Below the pieces are notes generated by a model that did no database searches, was not told the origin of the DNA, and worked only from the letters and a program-made list of their open reading frames with translations. DNA of 64,000 nucleotides from ANME-2 cluster archaeon (lineage in GTDB: Archaea > Halobacteriota > Methanosarcinia > Methanosarcinales > Methanocomedenaceae). Positions 46,378 through 54,959 of this stretch are shown here, piece by piece; position 1 is the first letter of the stretch, and each line of letters begins with the position of its first letter. The position numbers and the translations under genes were made by a program. Location of the stretch: contig JAAXOC010000100.1 in NCBI GenBank assembly GCA_014237145.1, positions 35,167 through 99,166 on the forward strand, read 5' to 3'.

Positions 46378-47252
46378 TGCCGTCCAATTCTTTTCGTACC
46401 TTTGTTGAGCTGATCAGGTGGGCCAATTGTGCCATGGCAGGTATTGCAGCCCTGGTAGGCACACTGATAGCCTTCCTGGCATTGCCTGATTCCATGCAGG
46501 TGCAGCTTGTATATGAGCCGGTATTGGTTTTTTCTGTTGTGTTCCTTATCACCGGGGCAGGCAATGCAATAAATGATTATTTTGACCACGAGATCGACAG
46601 GATAAACCGCCCCAGTCGCCCCATTCCATCAGGAAGGGTAAACAGGAAGACAGCGTTGTACTTTTCATTGCTCCTTTTCGGGATAGGTATCGTACTGTCA
46701 TACTGGCTGGGACCTGTATGCCTGTTACTGGCCGGATTCAATTCCTTAATGCTGTTCCTGTATGCCAGTACCCTGAAACGCATGGCACTGGCAGGTAATA
46801 TAGTCGTGGGATACCTCACAGGTTCCACATTCCTGTTCGGGGGTGCACTGGAAATATTTGACGGTACAGGTATCCAGTCGACCATGATATTGTTCCTGCT
46901 GGCGGTCCTGGCTACTATGGCCAGGGAGATTGTGAAGGACATACAGGATATTGAAGGGGACAGTAGGGCCAAAGCCAGGACACTTCCCATTGTTATAGGT
47001 AAGATGAAAGCTTCACGTCTGGCGGCTGTACTGGGAATAACAGGAATTGTACTGAGCCCGATGCCCCTGGTCTTTAATGTGAACAATGCATTCGGCGCAT
47101 CTTACATGGCTGTGATCTTTGTGGCAGATATACTTTTTTTGGTCTCAATTAACGAAATTCTACTGAGGGATAATGCAGAAAAAGCTTCAAAATTGCTAAA
47201 GATGGCTATGTTCGTGGCTTTAATAGCTTTTATAGTCGGTACAGTAATATGA
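46377..47252 (+). CDS. UbiA-family prenyltransferase, probable digeranylgeranylglyceryl phosphate synthase
   Basis: 291 residues with about nine membrane helices. The first aspartate-rich motif is NDYFDHEIDRINRPSRPIPSG and the second is KDIQDIEGDSRAKARTLP. This form matches archaeal (S)-2,3-di-O-geranylgeranylglyceryl phosphate synthase, which adds the second C20 chain in ether-lipid synthesis. The N-terminus (RWANCAMAGIAALVGTLIAF) is typical. Other UbiA roles cannot be fully excluded, but the archaeal lipid enzyme is the best fit. Confidence 0.88.
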   Translation: MPSNSFRTFVELIRWANCAMAGIAALVGTLIAFLALPDSMQVQLVYEPVLVFSVVFLITGAGNAINDYFDHEIDRINRPSRPIPSGRVNRKTALYFSLLLFGIGIVLSYWLGPVCLLLAGFNSLMLFLYASTLKRMALAGNIVVGYLTGSTFLFGGALEIFDGTGIQSTMILFLLAVLATMAREIVKDIQDIEGDSRAKARTLPIVIGKMKASRLAAVLGITGIVLSPMPLVFNVNNAFGASYMAVIFVADILFLVSINEILLRDNAEKASKLLKMAMFVALIAFIVGTVI

Positions 47253-47380
47253 AGCTGAATTTAAGGTGTTCAGATTAGTTTGTCGGGATAATCAAAACAT
47301 AATTTTTAAATAGGCGTATCTATAAGATATATTCATATTTTACCTATGGTTTAATATTATATTTAAGGAGGAAATAAAAT

Positions 47381-47596
47381 ATGAATGATAAACTCTTACC
47401 AACAGCAGCAGTTGAACGCGTGATCAGGGCAGCGGGTGCACACAGGGTCAGTGCCACAGCTAGTGAAGAACTGGCAAAACTTCTTGAAGAATATGGCATT
47501 GAAATAGCAACCAGGGCCAACAGGCTGGCAATCCATGCCAAGAGAACCACGGTCAAGGGTGAGGATATTCTTGAAGCGCTAGAACAGATGGAGTGA
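47381..47596 (+). CDS. Archaeal histone
   Basis: 71 residues, a single HMf-like histone fold: LPTAAVERVIRAAG (helix 1), RVSATASEELAKLLEEYGIEIATRANRLAIHAKR (long helix 2) and TTVKGEDILEALEQM (loop 2 and helix 3), with no tail. A strong ribosome-binding site AAGGAGG lies upstream. It wraps DNA as dimers or longer stacks. A hairpin with T run follows at 47603-47633. Confidence 0.96.
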   Translation: MNDKLLPTAAVERVIRAAGAHRVSATASEELAKLLEEYGIEIATRANRLAIHAKRTTVKGEDILEALEQME

Positions 47597-47602
47597 CTTT
47601 GG

Positions 47603-47633
47603 AAAAGATCAGATTAATCTGTTGATCTTTTTT
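47603..47633 (+). terminator. Hairpin with T run after the histone gene
   Basis: AAAAGATCA (47603-47611) pairs with TGATCTTTT (47623-47631) and is followed by more T. It lies 7 bases after the histone stop and would end that highly expressed transcript. Confidence 0.7.
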
Positions 47634-47887
47634 GAAACATCATCCATCCGGGTTATTGCAAGGTCCATATCAGTACCAGGTTTCATCAGAACAAGGAACA
47701 ACGCATTCTTATCAATCTTCTTAAAGGGCGATAATACCGTCTTTAGTGAATGTTAAGTTATGATCATACCCATTGAAACCAAGACGTTCGGAATGGTTCC
47801 GGGTATGGTTATGCACTATCGATGAAACTGCATGAGCCATGTTCGCATTGATATTACTACCAAAATGACTTGATATTCCAAAGTCCA
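47609..47887 (-). pseudogene. Frameshifted roadblock/LC7 (MglB-like) gene remnant
   Basis: Minus-strand translation gives ISSHFGSNINANMAHAVSSI and GYDHNLTFTKDGIIAL then a stop; a one-base shift restores KKIDKNALFLVLMKPGTDMD and ITRMDDVSKKINRL. The helix-strand pattern is that of roadblock/LC7 regulators of small GTPases. The N-terminal part is also missing. The rest of the 47597-47976 spacer shows no gene. Confidence 0.5.
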
Positions 47888-47976
47888 TTTGAATAAGAAA
47901 TATCTGTATCCAATACTCCTTCTACTTTTAAGCTATTATAAATATTTCAGTGGATTGTCTAAATTAATCTATTATT

Positions 47977-49050
47977 ATGACTGTAATAAATAAATTCCGG
48001 GAACGAGATATTATTTCACTTATCACTGAATTGCTTGAAGCTAAATCAAAAACCGGATCGATCCACCGTCCGGTGGTAGGACCGGGAAATGATGACTGTG
48101 CGGTCATCGATATAGGTGATTCAGGACTTCTGGTAGCTACAACTGATATGCTCCACAAGAAGGCCGATTTTCCTTTAGGAATGACACCGTACCAGATGGG
48201 ATGGATGAGTATTGCAGTAAACCTGAGTGACATTGCGGCCATGGGGGCCAGGCCTATAGGTATCATGACAGCACTTGGACTGCCCTCTGGATTGGAAGTG
48301 AATTTTGTTAAGGAACTGGTGAGCGGGATGAGTGATTGTGCCTGCAGGTATGGTACACAAATTATTGGCGGGGACGTTGACAGGCACGATGAACTTACCA
48401 TAGTGGGGTCTGCGCTGGGAATGGTTGATGCAGGACAACTGGTTATGAGGAAAGGAGCCAAACCCGGTGATCTGGTCTGCGTGACCGGTGAGTTAGGCAC
48501 TGCCGGGGCCGCACTTGAGGCATTACAACAGGGAAGGGAACTTGACCCGGAAGTACTGGAAAAATTCTACATGCCAGTGCCCAGGATAGCAGAAGGTATG
48601 GCTTTGGCAGGTTCGGGCTGCCTGACATCTATGATGGATATCAGTGACGGGCTGGCACTGTCCGTGCACGACCTTGCCGCTGCCAGTGGTGTGGGGTTCC
48701 ATATAAAAGCAAGTGATATACCGGTGCACAGGTCTGTGCGTTATATGGCTCCAGTTGGGGACATGGTCGTTAATGATAAGGTCGTCGACGATAAAGTCGT
48801 TGAGGTCATTGGTGATATGGTCATTGAAAATAAGGTCATTGATGACAAGGTTTTTGAATGGAGTGTATACACAGGCGGCGATTTTGAACTGCTGTTCACC
48901 CTCAATACTGACTGCCTGGAAAAGGCAGAGAAAGTTGCTCAATTCAGAGTCATAGGTAAAGTTACCGCCAGCAGTATAACCATTGAGCATAACGGGCACA
49001 TTGCGGATATGGAGCCCAGGGGATTTCAGCAGTTCGGGGATAAAGTTTAA
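47977..49050 (+). CDS. thiL: Thiamine-monophosphate kinase with internal 18-residue repeat insert
   Basis: 357 residues. ThiL motifs are GPGNDDCAVID, TTDMLHKKADF, AVNLSDIAAMGA, GGDVDRHDELTIVGSALG, GDLVCVTGELG, MMDISDGLA and YTGGDFELLFTL. It phosphorylates thiamine monophosphate to the diphosphate. Between VRYMAPVGD and the GGDFELL motif lies an insert of about 35 residues made of two related 18-residue units (DMVVNDKVVDDKV; DMVIENKVIDDKV), bases 48757-48859. It is not part of the usual family and lies on a surface loop region. The active-site motifs on both sides are intact. Confidence 0.92.
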   Translation: MTVINKFRERDIISLITELLEAKSKTGSIHRPVVGPGNDDCAVIDIGDSGLLVATTDMLHKKADFPLGMTPYQMGWMSIAVNLSDIAAMGARPIGIMTALGLPSGLEVNFVKELVSGMSDCACRYGTQIIGGDVDRHDELTIVGSALGMVDAGQLVMRKGAKPGDLVCVTGELGTAGAALEALQQGRELDPEVLEKFYMPVPRIAEGMALAGSGCLTSMMDISDGLALSVHDLAAASGVGFHIKASDIPVHRSVRYMAPVGDMVVNDKVVDDKVVEVIGDMVIENKVIDDKVFEWSVYTGGDFELLFTLNTDCLEKAEKVAQFRVIGKVTASSITIEHNGHIADMEPRGFQQFGDKV

Positions 49051-49075
49051 TTATCTCCAATCAAAGGTTGATATC

Positions 49076-50134
49076 ATGATAATATGCCCTAACTGCGGCG
49101 GTCCTGACTGTATAAGACCGGCTGAAGATGTGCTTGATTCTATTTACCGGATGTATATGGCCTGCCCGGGATGTCCGCCTGAACCCGGATGGGACAAGCA
49201 GGTCCCACTGGCGGCTCTACTGCACGGGGATACTGTTGATGAGAATACGTTGTTGTGCAGTTCATGCAAGCGCCGTGCCCTGGATGGAGTGATGGGGCAT
49301 GTGCTTGCTGTTATGCTTAAACACGGGGACAGGGAAGATGGTGCAGGACTGGCACTGGTCGGGACCCCGCTAATCTCCTGTGGTTTTCCAATTATGTATC
49401 CTCCCAGACTGGGTCAGGGAGACTTGGTACTTATAGCAGATAATGTGCACCCAGATACGGCAAAAGATATTGTGGACAGGGTGCCTGAGGTCAGGGGGGT
49501 CGTGCTAAGGGTGGGTGACCAGGCACAAAGCGTGGGGATACTTGATCCTGATTCCCGGCCCCATGAATATACACTGCTTGCAGGTTGCGACATGAGATGC
49601 GATGTGGCACAGACCGCACTGGGAGAACTGGTGATATATAAGAGCCAGAGCAGGATCCATATCGAGTTTCCCCGGGAGAGCGGACACAAGATGGATGTGC
49701 TTGGGAAGCTGGACATGGAGGGGCTGCTGGCTGGCAGGGTGGTAGTGGACGGCATGTGTGGTCCGGGCACTCTGGGCCTGATGGCAGTGCTGATGGGTGC
49801 AAATAAAGTGATATTGAACGATGCCTGGCGCCCGGCTATTGAGAATGTGCTGCTAAACCTTGAAGTTAATAGAGAGCTGCTGGATGTGGAAGTTGAACGA
49901 TTGATCCCTACTGGTGATATACCACTTATCGGGGATGAAACAGTACTTGTGGCAAAGGCGATCCGGGGCAGTAACACCATAGCAGAGGTTTATTTCGGTG
50001 ATATCAGGCGGCTTGCTGGTGTGGTGGATGATTGTGATGTTTGCCTGATTGATACGTTCCCTACTGCAGACCCGTCGGAGTATGTTAAAATATGGAACGA
50101 TAAAGTTTCTTGTGGAAAAGTTATAGTAATATAG
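49076..50134 (+). CDS. Zinc-ribbon protein with class I methyltransferase domain, unknown substrate
   Basis: 352 residues from the ATG at 49076, with AGGTTGAT upstream. The N-terminus has CPNCGGPDC, ACPGCPPEPG and later LLCSSCKRRA, a multi-cysteine zinc region. A middle domain precedes a Rossmann methyltransferase part: VVVDGMCGPGTLGLMAV, VILNDAWRPAIENVLLNLEVN and VCLIDTFPTA. The loop resembles Trm5-like tRNA methyltransferases, but the acceptor motif is not canonical. I would place it among archaeal zinc-ribbon methyltransferases of unknown target; an RNA or protein substrate is possible. It follows thiL by 25 bases. Confidence 0.78.
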   Translation: MIICPNCGGPDCIRPAEDVLDSIYRMYMACPGCPPEPGWDKQVPLAALLHGDTVDENTLLCSSCKRRALDGVMGHVLAVMLKHGDREDGAGLALVGTPLISCGFPIMYPPRLGQGDLVLIADNVHPDTAKDIVDRVPEVRGVVLRVGDQAQSVGILDPDSRPHEYTLLAGCDMRCDVAQTALGELVIYKSQSRIHIEFPRESGHKMDVLGKLDMEGLLAGRVVVDGMCGPGTLGLMAVLMGANKVILNDAWRPAIENVLLNLEVNRELLDVEVERLIPTGDIPLIGDETVLVAKAIRGSNTIAEVYFGDIRRLAGVVDDCDVCLIDTFPTADPSEYVKIWNDKVSCGKVIVI

Positions 50135-50270
50135 AATTATTCAAAATTAAATGATTTTATCAATAAATAAATACAATTGAATTATTGAGATATTTTTTTA
50201 ACGCATAGGAAATTATAAACACATTTCGACATAGATATAAGTAATTTTCTTAATTCCAATCAAATCTTTT

Positions 50271-50335
50271 GACAGGATTTACAGGATATACAGGATTGGA
50301 TTGGATCGTATCCTGTCAATCCTGATTATTCTGTC
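50271..50335. repeat. Palindromic repeat with period-9 arms (ACAGGATTT type)
   Basis: GACAGGATTTACAGGAT on the left is an imperfect inverted copy of ATCCTGATTATTCTGTC on the right, with 9-base periodicity in each arm. The same words form the core of the element at 35726-35853. It lies in the 50135-50471 spacer, which holds no gene. Confidence 0.85.
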
Positions 50336-50471
50336 TGAAATTTCCATTTTATTGTAGAAAAAGATTGAATTGCATACGATCCATGAAACCGCATGCAATC
50401 ACCGTTTATTTAAATTATCGTCTTCACATCTGTCATCGCCATTTCACTCGTCTTCATTCTTCATATTACTC

Positions 50472-51602
50472 TTAATAGCCATCAGTCAGGGTTTCCATGA
50501 AGGCGACAATAGCATCCTCTTGACCATCAGTCAGCCCAAGGTCTCCTAATTCATCAGTATTTACGTTCTCGCCCACTTCAGGTGCTGGCCACACCTCTCC
50601 AGGAACATCTCTGGTGTTGTAGAAATGCACCACTTCCTTAAGAGTCGTGAATGCACCATTGTGCATGTACGGTGATGTGATCGCGACGTTTCTCAAGGTC
50701 GGAACTTTCACCTTCCCCGTCTCGCCCGGCACAATGCCACCAAGCCCGTAATCCACGAAATTCAGACCATTAGGATTAAAATTCGGGGCAAGAGGCTGGT
50801 AGTAGAACGGATAATAATTCATCAACTCAGGTGAATCGCCCAGCATTCCCAGATTGCTTGGTACACCGAGGTTGTCATAGGTGAAATCCGTGAAGAGAGG
50901 CTCATCTGCATAGGGTCCGGCCGTGCTCAGATGGCATGCTGCACAGTTACCCTTTTTCGGGTTATTGAAAAGCTTAAGGCCACGCTTCTCCTCCTTTGTC
51001 AGTGAAACTTCCCCTGCTAGATATTTATCATATTTAGAGGAAAATCTGTTGACCTCATCTGTCATTTCGAATGCTGCAATAGCATCTGCCACCTGGTCGT
51101 AAGCCATATCTACATCATCCAGTGCATCCTCACCATAGACCACTTCGAAAAGATCAACATAATCCGAATTACGGATCTTCTGGATGACGGCCTGTTTACT
51201 TGGATTGTTCATCTCCAGCGGGTTCAGGAATGGCCCTTTTGCCTGTTCTGCAAGGTTGGCTGCCCTGCCATCCCAGAACTGGCCGCCTATGTATATCCCT
51301 TCGTCCACATCATAATGGAAATCCGGACTGTAACCTGCATATGCGGCTGTTGGTGAGTTACGGTCTCCGAACCTTACATGAATCGCCCCCATGGAAACGG
51401 CCCTGCTTGAGTCAGGGTCTGCAAATCCAAAGTCAGGGTCATGGCAGCTTGCACAGGACTGGCCCTGTGGAACTGACAAGTCTGTATCGAAAAACAAAAG
51501 CTTTCCAAGTTCTTCCTGTGGAGTGAGATCATTTGCGGATGCTATTCCTGTTGTGGCGACAAAAAGGATAATTGCCGCATACATACAAATTCTTATATTC
51601 AT
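50472..51602 (-). CDS. Diheme cytochrome c peroxidase (MauG/CcpA family), secreted
   Basis: 376 residues from the ATG at 51602, with AAGGAGG upstream (complement of 51611-51617). A signal peptide (about 1-23, cut after GIASA) precedes two heme-c motifs, CASCH (50-54) and CAACH (220-224). Family motifs HDPDFGFADPD, RNSPTAAYAGY, FWDGRAANLAEQA, LNPLEM, KVPTLRNVAITSPYMHNGAF and FYNTRD are present. It reduces hydrogen peroxide, or oxidises a partner, outside the membrane using electrons from c-type cytochromes. Such proteins are uncommon in archaea and point to a cytochrome-rich lineage. No other cytochrome gene is adjacent. Confidence 0.95.
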   Translation of the reverse strand: MNIRICMYAAIILFVATTGIASANDLTPQEELGKLLFFDTDLSVPQGQSCASCHDPDFGFADPDSSRAVSMGAIHVRFGDRNSPTAAYAGYSPDFHYDVDEGIYIGGQFWDGRAANLAEQAKGPFLNPLEMNNPSKQAVIQKIRNSDYVDLFEVVYGEDALDDVDMAYDQVADAIAAFEMTDEVNRFSSKYDKYLAGEVSLTKEEKRGLKLFNNPKKGNCAACHLSTAGPYADEPLFTDFTYDNLGVPSNLGMLGDSPELMNYYPFYYQPLAPNFNPNGLNFVDYGLGGIVPGETGKVKVPTLRNVAITSPYMHNGAFTTLKEVVHFYNTRDVPGEVWPAPEVGENVNTDELGDLGLTDGQEDAIVAFMETLTDGY

Positions 51603-52362
51603 TCTTGAATCCTCCTTCCTATTTGTTGACATTAGTGGTTTACGTTCTTTCTGGGTTTTCACTGGATTTCATTATATGATGCAAGGTCACACATTATGGA
51701 CATACACTCTGGATTCCTGATTCCCAGTATTTTGCCGGGCACCTTCATTCTAAACCAACCCTATCCCATTGATTTATTGCGAAGATTGCTAGATATGAAT
51801 GAATTTTTAGCCGAGCAGACTTTGATCGAAACGTAATATTCGACATCATATGCAGCATTGATGTGCTGACCCATCATGCTGTGCTAAAGGTAAACCATAA
51901 TACATAACTGGCAAATATGATATAAAATCTTGCTTTATTATTTGGTTTTGGGATAAAAATGTTACACCATAGTGGTAGGTTTTCTTGAGAATGTTTTTAA
52001 AAAATGTCGCAGCTTATTAAATCCTAACATAACTTTTCAAAAAAATAGGCAGTGTACTGCTCAGCGTACTGCTATACATTTGATATTCCTGCTTTAAACT
52101 TCGCCAGTGGAATAACCCAACCTTTTTGTTGCTAAGGCTTGATTTCGTTTTTAAGAATACAGCGCACCGTTTCATTGGAAGTGCTGTCAATTTTATTGAG
52201 CTTATCCTGGAAAAGAAGGAGTTCCATAAATGTGAACTCAATGCCATGTGTACACTAATGCTACCACTACTTCTACCACTACTGATCTTTTATTTTTTTG
52301 AAAAATAGACTTAGGATACTCTTATTAATTCTAAAAACCAAATATACTGATCGGAGTGCGCA
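51603..52362. other. Long spacer without a convincing gene
   Basis: About 760 bases between the divergent peroxidase and the MgtC/DUF4010 gene. The part next to the peroxidase holds its ribosome-binding site and presumably its promoter. A frame at 52126-52308 (+) and one at 52017-52247 (-) overlap each other; neither has a recognisable family or ribosome-binding site. They may be remnants. Confidence 0.5.
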
Positions 52363-53709
52363 TTGCACATGTACGACCTATCAGAACTTGCCACCTATTC
52401 CACTCAACAATGGCTGTCATATGTAGACCCGGTCACATACGATTTTTTAGAGAAATTCGTACTATCCCTGCTTATAGGTCTGCTAATAGGTATTGAAAGA
52501 GAACGTAAATCAAATACTGGTGACATCTTTGCCGGGATCAGGACATTTGCCATAGCTTCAATATCTGGAATGATAGCCACATATATCGCAATCCAGCAGG
52601 GAATGCCGAATATATTGTACCTGACCATGATATTCTTTATCATAGTAGCTACAGTTATAATCTACATCAAGAACGTGGTGTACCGCCAGGTAGGGATTAC
52701 AGGCGGGATAGCCTTATTTTTTGTATTCCTCATGGGTGTGCTGGTTGCTTATGAATATTACCTGTTCGCTATAATGGGGGCAGTGGCTGTAACATTCCTG
52801 CTTATTGAGAAATATACACTAAAGAATTTTGCAGTTAACCTGAACCAGGATGAGATAACCAATGCAGTCCAGTTCTTTATAATAATATTCATACTATTTC
52901 CCATAACACCCAATACCACTATCATGGAAGTGATAAATCCCAGGTACATTTTGGGTATAGTGGTTATTGTTGCGTCCATGAGTTTTATTAGTTTCCTTCT
53001 CATGAAAAAAACCGGCCCCGAGCGGGGCATACATATTTCTGGCCTTATAGGAGGACTGGTCAACAGCGAAGCCACTACAGGTGCACTGGCAGCACTTGCA
53101 AAAAAGAAGCATATCCTGATGGATGTAAGTTACCATGGAATCATCCTGTCCAATGCAACCATGTTGATCAGGAATATGGTAATTGCCTTTATCGTGGACC
53201 CCTCAGGTCGCGTCTTGATCATGATGTTGCCCCCGCAATTGCTGCTTACTGCTGCAAACATAGGAATGGTTGTAAAGGATCAACGAATCGACCATATGAA
53301 GTATGAAACACTGGAGATTGAATCACCCTTTGCCCTTAAACCTGCATTCAAGTTTGCATTTGGGTTCACAGTACTGATCATACTGGCACATTATCTCAAT
53401 ATCTGGTTCGGGAGTGCCGGTGTCTTTGTATTAGCACTGGGCGGACTGGTGAGTTCGGCGGCTGTAACCGCATCGGTAGGGGCACTTGCCTTTGGTGGTA
53501 ATCTGTCACCTACCACAGCAGCCCTTGTGGCAGTGCTTGCAAGTATTATCAGTACATCAAATAAAATTATCCTTGTAAGACTGGCTGGTTCAATGGAATT
53601 ATACGTTAAGGTCAGGCGCAGTTTCCTTGTATTAATGAGTGTGGGAGCAGTTGCGTACCTGTTATGGATATTGGTTATCTATATTGGTGGGCTCTCAATA
53701 AAATTATAA
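52363..53709 (+). CDS. MgtC/SapB plus DUF4010 membrane protein
   Basis: 448 residues from a TTG at 52363, 7 bases after GGAGTG (an ATG at 52369 is an alternative). The N-terminal MgtC-like part has FVLSLLIGLLIGIERER and FAGIRTFAIASISGMIATY, where arginine and glutamate mark the family. The C-terminal DUF4010 part has GLIGGLVNSEATTGALAALA and GLVSSAAVTASVGALAFGG. It has about twelve membrane helices. MgtC-type proteins are tied to magnesium starvation or ATP synthase control in bacteria; in archaea the role is unknown. It may relate to the MgtE gene 4 kb downstream. Confidence 0.9.
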   Translation: MHMYDLSELATYSTQQWLSYVDPVTYDFLEKFVLSLLIGLLIGIERERKSNTGDIFAGIRTFAIASISGMIATYIAIQQGMPNILYLTMIFFIIVATVIIYIKNVVYRQVGITGGIALFFVFLMGVLVAYEYYLFAIMGAVAVTFLLIEKYTLKNFAVNLNQDEITNAVQFFIIIFILFPITPNTTIMEVINPRYILGIVVIVASMSFISFLLMKKTGPERGIHISGLIGGLVNSEATTGALAALAKKKHILMDVSYHGIILSNATMLIRNMVIAFIVDPSGRVLIMMLPPQLLLTAANIGMVVKDQRIDHMKYETLEIESPFALKPAFKFAFGFTVLIILAHYLNIWFGSAGVFVLALGGLVSSAAVTASVGALAFGGNLSPTTAALVAVLASIISTSNKIILVRLAGSMELYVKVRRSFLVLMSVGAVAYLLWILVIYIGGLSIKL

Positions 53710-53817
53710 AAACCGTGTGCGTACCACGCATGAGATTGCCGGGTGTGGGGTCAAAGGTTTTATAGGTGAATGAAATAGGATAGATAGCAGACCAATATGT
53801 CAAGGTGATATTGAAAA

Positions 53818-53979
53818 ATGAGTGATGGTGTTTATGTAGGCTACCCAATACGTTTTGACGATTTACCTATTATGGTGGCTAGTGACTGTGTCGAAATAAA
53901 ATCCTTCTTCCCTGTCCCATTCAAGGATATACCATCAATTTTCATGGAGTGCGGTGGTGGATTGATAATACGAAAATAA
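53818..53979 (+). CDS. Small protein (53 residues), unknown, partially duplicated at 54837
   Basis: A short frame starting MSDGVYVGYPIRFDDLP, with AAGGTGAT upstream, and ending GGGLIIRK. The first 24 codons are conserved in a second copy at 54837, with mostly silent or conservative changes, which supports real coding. No family recognised. Confidence 0.5.
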   Translation: MSDGVYVGYPIRFDDLPIMVASDCVEIKSFFPVPFKDIPSIFMECGGGLIIRK

Positions 53980-54088
53980 TCAGGGATTATTTAATTTTTT
54001 TTTATAATATCAAGTATTCAGTAAATAATCTTTATGCGGGAAAACATTAAGAGACAAAAACTGTAAAATAATAGGGAGGATGGAACAA

Positions 54089-54676
54089 ATGAAATTAGAT
54101 ACACTAATCCAGGAATTAGAAGGAATACATGATGATTTTAAACTTATTCCCGTTAAGGATATAGAAGTAGCCGAATGGGTGCGCTGGAAATGTGAATATG
54201 GATGTAAAGCATTTGGGAAGCATTTGACATGTCCGCCTTATGCACCAGGGCCAGAAGAGACAAGAAAGTTATTAAAATGCTATGAACAAGCGCTTATCAC
54301 ACGATTTAATAAAGTAGGGCCGAATTTGAAGGTACCACCTGCACATCTCCATCATTACCTCTGGGATGCTATATTAACAATACACAATACGATGTTTGAT
54401 CTAGAAAGGCATGCTTTCCTTGCAGGCTATTACAAAGCGTTTGCAATGGCTGCACTACCTTGCTCTTTTTGCCGTGATTGTCTGCCAGAGAAAGAGGATT
54501 TTGCTTTAGACCACGCAGCTAAGCGATTCTGTAAGCATCAGGATAAAGCAAGACCATCTATGGAGGCATGTGGAATAGACGTATTTAAGACCGTGGGGGC
54601 AGCAGGATATGAATTAGAAGTTCGCACATCACATCAAGAGCAGATAACTTTCTTCGGATTGTTGTTGATTGATTGA
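54089..54676 (+). CDS. DUF2284 metal-binding protein
   Basis: 195 residues from the ATG at 54089, with GGGAGG upstream (an ATG at 54080 overlaps that site). Cysteine motifs are WKCEYGCKAFGKHLTCPPYAPG near the N-terminus and LPCSFCRDC, FCKHQDKARPSMEACGIDV in the C-terminal half, the pattern of DUF2284, predicted to bind metal or an iron-sulfur cluster. Function unknown; common in anaerobes. The gene sits between two copies of a small-ORF 5' end and next to an inverted-repeat element, suggesting insertion as a unit. Confidence 0.9.
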   Translation: MKLDTLIQELEGIHDDFKLIPVKDIEVAEWVRWKCEYGCKAFGKHLTCPPYAPGPEETRKLLKCYEQALITRFNKVGPNLKVPPAHLHHYLWDAILTIHNTMFDLERHAFLAGYYKAFAMAALPCSFCRDCLPEKEDFALDHAAKRFCKHQDKARPSMEACGIDVFKTVGAAGYELEVRTSHQEQITFFGLLLID

Positions 54677-54703
54677 GCAGTTGAAGTGAAAAACACAAGA
54701 TTT

Positions 54704-54831
54704 GGTAGTGTCCTGAATTACGTGGCCTGCGAGTATCATTTAAGTGCGGAAGGTAAAGATATTCAAGATACTCCTTTGAATTGGGTAGATTTTTTAAAAC
54801 CAAATTACCAGACATAAAGTAGTACACTACC
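54704..54831. mobile_element. Small inverted-repeat remnant (GGTAGTGT ends)
   Basis: 128 bases bounded by GGTAGTGT (54704-54711) and ACACTACC (54824-54831). The inside reads as the end of a protein (YVACEYHLSAEG, NWVDFLKPNYQT, stop). The size and ends are like a MITE or an internally deleted insertion sequence. It abuts the second small-ORF copy. Confidence 0.5.
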
Positions 54832-54836
54832 GAAAA

Positions 54837-54959
54837 ATGAGTGATGGCATTTATGTAGGCAACCCAATACGTTTTGACGATTTAGCTGTTATGGTGGTTA
54901 GTGTCATGTCAATCCTCATGTATTTCTTCGTTGGTCGAACGTTTTATCTATTCCTGTAA
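54837..54959 (+). pseudogene. Truncated second copy of the MSDG small ORF
   Basis: The first 24 codons (MSDGIYVGNPIRFDDL) match the frame at 53818. The sequence then diverges into a hydrophobic tail that overlaps the end of the convergent membrane-protein gene. Probably a duplicated 5' fragment rather than a functional gene. Confidence 0.6.
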
